Below are positions 1-5,703 of a DNA stretch of 6,632 nucleotides, in pieces. Every line of letters starts with the position of its first letter. Within the stretch, counting starts at the first letter, position 1. The notes below the pieces were generated by a model that was given only the letters and a program-made list of their open reading frames with translations, had not been told where the DNA came from and did no database searches. The DNA is from Flavobacteria bacterium RIFCSPLOWO2_12_FULL_31_7. Lineage in GTDB: Bacteria > Bacteroidota > Bacteroidia > Flavobacteriales > Flavobacteriaceae. The stretch lies in NCBI GenBank assembly GCA_001800945.1, contig MGWJ01000060.1, forward strand, positions 1-6,632, read 5' to 3'. The translations under genes and the position numbers were made by a program.

Positions 1-2507
1 TCATGAACGCCTCTAGTGGTTGTTATTGCTGGTAAATCTATAGTTTGGTTGGCTGAAGCAGCTATACTTCCCGACCAATTGTAAACGAACGGCGCAGCAT
101 CTACAGTATAATTTACTGTTACATTAGTTATCGTATTTGAACCGCCATTTTTCACCAAAATTTGTGGGATTACAGAAGCGCCACAATTAATATTAATACC
201 CGGATTGCTTACAGATTCAAATTTTACATCTGTTGGAGGAATTTGAATTGGAATATCCGATTGCCAAATACCACGACCATAAGTTGCGGCAATAATTTTA
301 GCATCTTCTAAATTAATTTCTAAATCTCTTACAGAAACGTTAGGTAAATTAGTATCAAAAGGTTGCCAAGTGGCCATAGAATCATCTTTGTAATATACAC
401 CTAATGAAGTACCTATATATAAAGGATTTTCTGTATTTCTTCCTTGGTGTACGATACAGTTTTTAGCTATCGCAGGTAAACCAGCTGCTATATTTGTGAA
501 AGAAGTACCACCATTAGTAGAAATCATAGCTTGTCCTCCTGTTCCAGAAGTTGTGATATAAACAATATTACTGTTAGAAGAATGAACGGTAACACTTGTA
601 ATTGTTGAACCTGAATAAACAGCAGAAAAAGTTACTCCTGCATTTGTGCTTTTGTATAATGTAGCACCATTTACAACATAAATAATATTATCGTTTGAAG
701 GATCTATAGAAACAATTTCCAAGTTTCCAGTTCCAACAGAATTAGTGTTTTGTTGTACCCAAGCTCCGCCTACTAATTTATATAAGCCATCATAACCCGC
801 ATACATATTTCCTTGACTGTCACCTCTTAAAGGCGTAATCCAGTTTCCATCTATACCCCCTGGCGACCCTACACTTCCTGTGCTAGAATTTCCGGCTGTA
901 TTTGAAATATACAAAGAAGAACCAAATTGAATGAAGCCATAATATAAATTACTATTTACCTGACTCACAGCAGCATCCATTCCATCTGCTCCATAATAAT
1001 TTTTCCAAGAAGAGTCACTGTACGCATGTCCGCCATTATCTTGTAAACCTCCAACCATTTTTCCAGCTGATGTTTTAGAAACAGAAACTCTGTAAAATTG
1101 ACTAATTTGTAAACCTGCAGTTAAATCAGTAAAAGTTGTACCATTATTTGAACTTACATATATTCCTCCGTCACTTAAACAAAATAATTTTCCATTAATG
1201 TATTGTAAATGATGAATATCAGCATGTGTGTACGCAGCACTTGTAGGACTACTCCAATTGTTTACTTTGGTAACTGTTGCTCCACCGTTTGAAGATTTCC
1301 AAACGTTTAAACAGCCTGTAAAAACTAAATCTTTGTTGGTGTTGGATACCGCTAAAGCCAAATCGTACCAACTTTGACTTGATTCTAAAACATCTGTGGT
1401 TCCAGAAGTTTTTGTAAAGTTTGTACCACTATTTGTAGAACGATAAATTCCTAATAAACCATTATCTACAGGTGGACCACTTGTTGGCGCTTTTACACTT
1501 AACACATAAACATAGTTTCCATCTGCTGGGGTAACATCTAAAAGCATTCTAGTTGTTTGAGCAGCTGTTGATAATCCAGAAGTAATATTGGTAAAAGAAT
1601 CACCTGTATTGGTTGATTTATAAAATCTATTATTTGTGGTTGCGTAAACAACAGTTGGATCATTTGGTTTGAAACGAACCGACCCTTGTGAAAAATCACC
1701 AGTTTGTTCTACGGTCCAAGTTGTTCCTCCATCTATAGTTCTGTATAAACCTGCGGAAGTAGCACATAATAATATTTGATTGTTAGTGGGGTGAAGAATT
1801 AAATCTCCTGCTAAGTTTCCAGTTCCTGTGAAAGTTAAACCGGTATTGGTCCAAGGTCCGCCATTTACAGATTTTAAAACCCCAATGGAATAAGTATCAT
1901 TGGAGTCTTTATCTCCTGTTGCAATATAAACGGTTAAATTCCCGGCACTCGGATGATCAATTGCGATACCTGAAATACCAATTTGAGGTAATTCATCAGA
2001 TAAAGGTGTCCAAGTTGTTCCAGAATTGGTAGATTTCCAAATTCCGCCAGCTGGTGAACCTACGTAAATGGTATTTGGGTCTAAAGGATCAATAGCTACG
2101 GCACTTGTTCTTCCTTGACCTGATGACCAAGAACCTGTGTTTGTATGTGTAAACGGACCAACAGGCTGCCAGTTACTTGGAGGAAGCGCTAAAACAGCAG
2201 CACTTTTGTTTGCTTTGGCATTATTTTTTTCTTGCCAAGCTGCCCAAAGTTGTTGTGGCGTAATAATTGTTCCATCTGGGTTTAGTTGATTCTCATAAAA
2301 ACTTTCCCATCTTTTAAAAGGTTTGTGTCCACTTCCTTTGATGTTTTTGTCATGGTTTTCCCAGTAAGCATTAAATGCATTTACTTCGTTTTGAAAATTG
2401 GCGTTTTTTGAATCTGAATTCAGATTTTTCCATGGCGTGTTCGGATGGTATTGGGAAAATCCAACAACGGAAAAAAGTAAAAATAATCTTAAGTAGGTGT
2501 TTTTCAT
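1..2507 (-). CDS. Secreted BNR/Asp-box beta-propeller (sortilin/VPS10-like) protein, probable type IX secretion cargo; C-terminus outside window
   Basis: The frame is open from an ATG at 2507 to the window edge: 835 codons, no stop. Residues 1-19 (MKNTYLRLFLLFSVVGFSQ) form a Sec signal peptide. Residues 20-110 are a Trp/Asn-rich, probably helical prologue (KGSGHKPFKRWESF) of a kind I associate with flavobacterial proteins of this class. From W113 to about 748 there is a repetitive beta-propeller. It has nine Asp-box-like turns starting near residues 159 (STNSGTTW), 213, 257 (TIDGGTTW), 298, 357, 405, 452, 620 and 663, and it closes with YGRGIW (743-748). From about 757 a CARDB/Ig-like beta domain begins and is cut by the edge. 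Such propellers occur in sialidase- and sortilin-like proteins, but no catalytic set is recognisable, so an enzymatic role should not be assumed. A C-terminal type IX sorting domain is expected beyond position 1 but not seen. The leader is A-rich with no Shine-Dalgarno. The gene is divergent from the SCO gene. Confidence 0.9.
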   Translation of the reverse strand, partial: MKNTYLRLFLLFSVVGFSQYHPNTPWKNLNSDSKNANFQNEVNAFNAYWENHDKNIKGSGHKPFKRWESFYENQLNPDGTIITPQQLWAAWQEKNNAKANKSAAVLALPPSNWQPVGPFTHTNTGSWSSGQGRTSAVAIDPLDPNTIYVGSPAGGIWKSTNSGTTWTPLSDELPQIGISGIAIDHPSAGNLTVYIATGDKDSNDTYSIGVLKSVNGGPWTNTGLTFTGTGNLAGDLILHPTNNQILLCATSAGLYRTIDGGTTWTVEQTGDFSQGSVRFKPNDPTVVYATTNNRFYKSTNTGDSFTNITSGLSTAAQTTRMLLDVTPADGNYVYVLSVKAPTSGPPVDNGLLGIYRSTNSGTNFTKTSGTTDVLESSQSWYDLALAVSNTNKDLVFTGCLNVWKSSNGGATVTKVNNWSSPTSAAYTHADIHHLQYINGKLFCLSDGGIYVSSNNGTTFTDLTAGLQISQFYRVSVSKTSAGKMVGGLQDNGGHAYSDSSWKNYYGADGMDAAVSQVNSNLYYGFIQFGSSLYISNTAGNSSTGSVGSPGGIDGNWITPLRGDSQGNMYAGYDGLYKLVGGAWVQQNTNSVGTGNLEIVSIDPSNDNIIYVVNGATLYKSTNAGVTFSAVYSGSTITSVTVHSSNSNIVYITTSGTGGQAMISTNGGTSFTNIAAGLPAIAKNCIVHQGRNTENPLYIGTSLGVYYKDDSMATWQPFDTNLPNVSVRDLEINLEDAKIIAATYGRGIWQSDIPIQIPPTDVKFESVSNPGININCGASVIPQILVKNGGSNTITNVTVNYTVDAAPFVYNWSGSIAASANQTIDLPAITTTRGVH

Positions 2508-2532
2508 TGTGTTAGTTATTTGTTTGGTAGCG

Positions 2533-2540
2533 CAAACATA
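2533..2540 (-). promoter_or_regulatory. Bacteroidota -7 promoter element for the beta-propeller gene
   Basis: On the minus strand the sequence is TATGTTTG, an exact match to the Bacteroidota -7 consensus TAnnTTTG. It lies 25 bases before the ATG at 2507. Transcription would start around 2526, giving a leader of about 20 bases that is A/C-rich and lacks a Shine-Dalgarno. I find no TTG (-33 element) at the expected 17-23 base spacing, so this rests on the -7 box and its position only. Confidence 0.55.
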
Positions 2541-2593
2541 CTAAAAAGTTTTTAGGAATTGTTAAAAAAGTTAGTTCTAATGCCAAGTTTTTA

Positions 2594-2601
2594 TACTTTT
2601 G
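2594..2601 (+). promoter_or_regulatory. Bacteroidota -7 promoter element for the SCO gene
   Basis: TACTTTTG matches the TAnnTTTG consensus exactly. The best -33 candidate is TTA at 2571-2573 with a 20-base spacer, one base off TTG. Transcription would begin near 2607, only about 9-12 bases before the ATGs at 2616 and 2619. The box therefore argues against the upstream in-frame starts (TTG at 2559, ATG at 2580), which would lie upstream of the transcript's 5' end. Confidence 0.5.
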
Positions 2602-2615
2602 TAACTAAATTTTTA

Positions 2616-3293
2616 ATGATGTTTAAAAACAAAATTCTTACAATTTTCTTCATAAGTTTATTAGTGGCCATTTTTTTTTCTATTTATACTTTAATCAATA
2701 GAAAAAATCTACCTATAATCACTCCAAGAGATGTAAATCCTGAATTAGTGGATTCTTTAGTGCAACATATTGGTTATAATCATAAAATTGCAACATTTGC
2801 CTTTACCAATCAAAATGGAAAAACGGTTACGAATAAAGATTACGAAGGAAAAATTTATGTAGCCGATTTCTTTTTTACCACTTGTCAGACGATTTGCCCG
2901 AAAATGACCGATAACATGGTTTGGTTACAAGATAAAATTAAAGATAATCCAAAAGTGAAATTGCTTTCTCATTCTGTTTTTCCTGATGAAGATACGGTTG
3001 AGGTCTTAAAAAATTATGCCAAAGAAAAAGGCGTAATCGATTCCAAATGGAACTTAGTCACCGGTGATCAAAGGGAAATCTATAAAATCGCACGTCAATC
3101 GTATTTGGTGGTGAAAACGGGAAAACCAGAAGAAATGTACGATATGGTGCACACAGAAAATTTCGTATTAGTCGATCAAAAAGGAAGAATCAGAGGTTTT
3201 TACAACGGCTTAAACATCGATAAAAAGGTAAAAGGCGAACAAAACTTAACGCAGTTGTTAGAAGATATTGAGTTTTTGAGTGAAAAAAATTAG
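2616..3293 (+). CDS. SCO1/SenC family thiol-disulfide/copper-binding protein
   Basis: SCO-family proteins are membrane-anchored thioredoxin-fold proteins that deliver copper to the CuA site of cytochrome c oxidase or act as thiol reductases. Numbered from ATG 2616, the protein has 225 residues: a basic N-terminus (MMFKNK), a membrane anchor at about 7-26, then a periplasm-facing domain. The diagnostic CxxxC is present as C90 and C94 (TTCQTICPKM), and the distal copper-ligand His is H179 (VHTENF). The region SVFPDEDT (120-127) matches the acidic loop, and VDQKGRIRGFYNG (186-198) is the usual C-terminal strand pair. Length fits the family. The frame is open upstream to a TTG at 2559, with ATGs at 2580, 2616 and 2619. 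I prefer 2616/2619 because the -7 promoter box lies at 2594-2601 and the earlier starts add residues that read as translated promoter. No cytochrome oxidase gene is visible next to it. It converges on the AlbA_2 gene with a palindromic element between them. Confidence 0.93.
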   Translation: MMFKNKILTIFFISLLVAIFFSIYTLINRKNLPIITPRDVNPELVDSLVQHIGYNHKIATFAFTNQNGKTVTNKDYEGKIYVADFFFTTCQTICPKMTDNMVWLQDKIKDNPKVKLLSHSVFPDEDTVEVLKNYAKEKGVIDSKWNLVTGDQREIYKIARQSYLVVKTGKPEEMYDMVHTENFVLVDQKGRIRGFYNGLNIDKKVKGEQNLTQLLEDIEFLSEKN

Positions 3294-3307
3294 TCATATA
3301 TACTTTT

Positions 3308-3384
3308 TGTCAATCTGAGCGGAGTCGAAGACCTTTTCAAAAAAAGTTTTACAAGAAGACAATTCGACTTCGCTCAGTGTGACA
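3308..3384. repeat. Long imperfect palindrome, copy 1 of a REP/MITE-like element
   Basis: The 23-base left arm (3308-3330, containing CTGAGCGGAGTCGAAG) pairs with the right arm (3362-3384, ending TGTGACA) at 19 of 23 positions. One mismatch is a G-U wobble in RNA. The loop (31 bases) is A/T-rich and starts ACCTTTT. The element fills the gap between two convergent genes, 14 bases after the SCO stop and 7 bases from the AlbA_2 stop. It could stop transcripts from both sides, but no T-tract follows either arm, so it is not a canonical intrinsic terminator. It is closely related to the copy at 4558-4637, in the same orientation. Confidence 0.85.
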
Positions 3385-3391
3385 TTGATAC

Positions 3392-4522
3392 TTAATTATA
3401 CTTCATCTTTCTTAAAATTCGTAAACTATCTTTAAAATAAAGGTATACTAACGGGTTTTTATACGTTTTTAGAACACTTTTAGCTTCAATTAATTTGTGC
3501 TTGGCTTCTTTAAAATCATTTAAATAACAAATCATTAAGGTATGAGGAATTCTTAATACCTCTTTTTCGGATACTTCTTTGTTTTTATGTAATTTTTGAA
3601 TCGTAATTAATACCGAATTATAAATATGATGCAATAATTTTTTGTTGTATTGTGGCGGTTCAAACAACATTTGAGTTTCCATTTTGTAATAACCGTTATC
3701 ATAGAAATAGAAGGTTAACTTTTCTAAAGGATAATAACTGGTTTTGTCATTCAAACCTAATTTTACATATTCTGTAATCGTAAAACTTTCTTCATCGTAA
3801 CTAATTATCACTTCATCTTGATTAGAATAAAATAGCTTAATTTGTTCGTTCACTAATTCAATATCTACGCGAGAATAATACGTTTCATTTCGCACCATAT
3901 TTTTTTTTCCTGCCCAACACACCACAAAATTTTCTTTAAAAACTTGATATTGATTGTCCAAATCTTTATGTCGAACGGTAATAAAATCTAATACACCATC
4001 TAAAGTATGTTTGATGTTATTTCGCGAATTATTTTCAATACTAATTACGGTTTCTACATTAGATTTCGAAAGAGAAATTTTTTCTTCGGTGGGCGAAGTG
4101 TTACTCCCAATTCGGATAAACGTGTTTCCGGAATAAATGGTATAAATGTTTTTCTTGAAATAGGAAACTTTGTTTTTGGGTTTTATGGTTACTAAACCTA
4201 CTACTTTTTCCTTAGGTAAATTAGGAAATTGAATGTTATCATACGTAATTTTTGGAGGATTTTCTAAATAGGCGTTCACTAAATTTTGAATGCGACTATC
4301 GTCAAAAAAATCATCTCCTACAATTTCATTATCATCGTCTTCCACACCAACCACAATGTACGAATTGTTAAACGGATTGGAATTAGAAAGGGCACAAATG
4401 TGTTTTAAAAATTTTCCTTTTCCTTCTTTTGTATGTAAATTCAATTGGCGTTTTTTATCATAAAAACTGTTTTCGTTATTATGCGCCAATAAATTTTTTA
4501 CAAGAAGCCGTTTATTAATCAT
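3392..4522 (-). CDS. AlbA_2 (Schlafen AAA_4-like) domain protein of unknown function
   Basis: This is a 376-residue soluble protein with no signal peptide or membrane segment. The N-terminal part, about residues 15-145, resembles the AlbA_2 / Schlafen AlbA-like domain (often labelled a putative DNA-binding or ATP-binding domain). Seen in order are FYDKKRQLNL (20-29, at the position of the family's E-x-FK motif), HICALSNSN followed by SYIVVGVEDDDNEIVG (41-69, the hallmark glycine/acidic segment) and FIRIGSNTSPTEE (135-147). The C-terminal ~230 residues are not recognised; they are rich in Lys, Asn, Tyr and Phe, with beta-like segments around 210-290 and helices near the end. No HTH or histidine-kinase-type ATPase follows the AlbA_2 part, so an ATP-binding label would be unsupported. 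The ATG at 4522 gives the full N-terminus. Only 35 bases separate it from repeat copy 2, and they hold no good promoter box, so it may be read from the aldo/keto reductase side. Function is unknown. Confidence 0.8.
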   Translation of the reverse strand: MINKRLLVKNLLAHNNENSFYDKKRQLNLHTKEGKGKFLKHICALSNSNPFNNSYIVVGVEDDDNEIVGDDFFDDSRIQNLVNAYLENPPKITYDNIQFPNLPKEKVVGLVTIKPKNKVSYFKKNIYTIYSGNTFIRIGSNTSPTEEKISLSKSNVETVISIENNSRNNIKHTLDGVLDFITVRHKDLDNQYQVFKENFVVCWAGKKNMVRNETYYSRVDIELVNEQIKLFYSNQDEVIISYDEESFTITEYVKLGLNDKTSYYPLEKLTFYFYDNGYYKMETQMLFEPPQYNKKLLHHIYNSVLITIQKLHKNKEVSEKEVLRIPHTLMICYLNDFKEAKHKLIEAKSVLKTYKNPLVYLYFKDSLRILRKMKYN

Positions 4523-4557
4523 TTTTTATTTGATGAAATTAATTTAAAGTTCATTTC

Positions 4558-4637
4558 TGTCAGTCTGAGCGGAGTCGAAGACCTTTTTAAAATATATTTT
4601 GTGTAAAGCATACACTTCGACTCCGCTCAGTGTGACA
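4558..4637. repeat. Long imperfect palindrome, copy 2 of a REP/MITE-like element
   Basis: The 23-base arms (4558-4580 and 4615-4637) match at 21 of 23 positions around a 34-base A/T-rich loop that also begins ACCTTTT. The only mismatched pair of bases sits at arm positions 6-7, the same place as in copy 1. The left arm differs from that of copy 1 by one base. The element lies 29 bases after the aldo/keto reductase stop (minus strand) and 35 bases before the AlbA_2 start. No T-run follows the stem on either strand. Confidence 0.87.
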
Positions 4638-4666
4638 AATATTTTCAGAAAATTTATTAATCATTT

Positions 4667-5536
4667 TTATGGAATTTTAGTTCCAATACTTTCGGTCCAA
4701 ATGGCAAACCAATCTTCCATTTCCAGTTCGAAATTTTGTAGTTTTTTCAAAGTTTTAATGCGTTCTACACTAGTTGTTCCCACAACAGGTTTAATTTGTG
4801 CCGGATGTTTTAAAACCCAAGCTAAAAGCAAAATATCTTCAGGTAAATTATATTTTAAGGTAAGTTTTTGCAGCAATTCTTTCAATCGAATGGTTTGTGG
4901 AACGTCTTCTTTGTAAATAGATCCTAACGGATTCCATGCCATAGGTTTGATGCCATGTAATTGCATATAGTCTATTTCTCCATTGAGCATCGGTTGTAAA
5001 TGTGTGGCCGAAAACTGAATTTGATTATATGTTACTGCGGTATATTTTCGAATTAAATCAGTTTGAGAAGGTGTGAAGTTTGATAATCCAAAATGTACAA
5101 TTTTCCCAGAAATTTTTAATTCCGTAATCGCATCTGAAATCACTTCGGTTTGCATTAACGGACTTGGTCGGTGCAATAACAGTACGTCAATATAATCTGT
5201 TTTTAGATTTTTTAGCGAATTTTCTACGCTGGCGATAATATGTTGTTTGCTATAATCGTAATGTTTAATGCCGTAATCTCTTTGGTCACAAACGTATTTG
5301 ATCCCACATTTCGTAATAAAATGAACATTTTCTCTATCTACATTCATTTGTTTCCAAGCGTTTCCAAAAGCAGCTTCTGTTGTATAGCCACCATAAATAT
5401 CGGCGTGATCAAACGCACAAATGTTCTCCGATAAACAGGTTGCAATGAGTTGTTGAATTTCATTCGTGTTGAAATTTTTTCCCCATTCGCCCCAATTCAT
5501 AGTTCCGGCAATAATTGATGATGTTGGTATGGACAT
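4667..5536 (-). CDS. Aldo/keto reductase, YdhF-like NADPH-dependent oxidoreductase
   Basis: This is a cytosolic (beta/alpha)8-barrel oxidoreductase of 289 residues, close to the family's usual ~300. The aldo/keto reductase tetrad is complete: D43 and Y48 in FDHADIYGGY, K76 in FITKCG and H122 in LLLHRPSP. SNF (152-154), the NQIQFS strand (171-176), the WNPLGS loop (201-206) and the NADPH-phosphate segment VVGTTSVERIK (251-261) follow in the expected order. FDHADIYGGYTTE and the LLHRPSPLM strand point to the YdhF-type subfamily rather than the AKR1-5 enzymes. The physiological substrate cannot be told from sequence. The ATG at 5536 is the natural start, giving SIIAGTMNWGEWG as the first strand and loop; its leader is A/T-rich with no Shine-Dalgarno. 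It is divergent from moxR and is followed on the same strand by repeat copy 2 and the AlbA_2 gene. Confidence 0.93.
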   Translation of the reverse strand: MSIPTSSIIAGTMNWGEWGKNFNTNEIQQLIATCLSENICAFDHADIYGGYTTEAAFGNAWKQMNVDRENVHFITKCGIKYVCDQRDYGIKHYDYSKQHIIASVENSLKNLKTDYIDVLLLHRPSPLMQTEVISDAITELKISGKIVHFGLSNFTPSQTDLIRKYTAVTYNQIQFSATHLQPMLNGEIDYMQLHGIKPMAWNPLGSIYKEDVPQTIRLKELLQKLTLKYNLPEDILLLAWVLKHPAQIKPVVGTTSVERIKTLKKLQNFELEMEDWFAIWTESIGTKIP

Positions 5537-5703
5537 AGTTGTAAAATTTTATTAAAATTAGTGAGTATTTCTTAATTTTTCACTAAAATTACACCTTTTC
5601 CTTATAATTTAACGGACAATTAACAACAAAAAATATTTTTAAATACCAACTTGCATTGTTAAAGTATTTTTTTAAAATTTACACTCAAATTAATCCAAAC
5701 AAA
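5537..5703. promoter_or_regulatory. Divergent intergenic region between the aldo/keto reductase and moxR
   Basis: This 167-base, very A/T-rich spacer must carry both promoters. Toward the reductase (minus), TAATTTTA at 5591-5584 is one base off TAnnTTTG, with a TTG at 5619-5617 at a slightly long 25-base spacing. Toward moxR (plus), TTG at 5651-5653 lies 19 bases before TAAAATTT (5673-5680), a weaker -7 match. A 7-base perfect inverted repeat, TTAGTGA (5558-5564) and TCACTAA (5580-5586), overlaps the putative reductase -7 box and could be an operator. The leader before ATG 5704 is A/C-rich without a Shine-Dalgarno. All assignments here are tentative. Confidence 0.35.

Noticed and set aside
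1..2400. Nine recurring Asp-box segments, considered as a tandem DNA repeat or a phase-variable array
   Set aside because: The similarity is at the protein-turn level, spacing is irregular, and the DNA differs between copies; it reflects beta-propeller blades.
3954..4195. Two overlapping plus-strand open frames of 60 and 62 codons
   Set aside because: They lie wholly antisense to the well-supported AlbA_2 gene and their translations show no domain or protein-like pattern.
3308..4637. The two palindromes considered as a CRISPR fragment or as terminal inverted repeats of an insertion sequence
   Set aside because: There are only two units 1.25 kb apart, each itself palindromic and in the same orientation, and the enclosed gene is not a transposase; no short target-site duplication was noted.
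4599..4916. Plus-strand open frame of 105 codons
   Set aside because: It runs antisense to the aldo/keto reductase 3' end and through the right half of repeat copy 2; the predicted peptide is low-quality Ser/Cys/Phe-rich sequence with no recognisable family.
5240..5434. Plus-strand open frame of 64 codons with a hydrophobic start
   Set aside because: It is the antisense of the catalytic part of the aldo/keto reductase, whose tetrad motifs are intact on the other strand.
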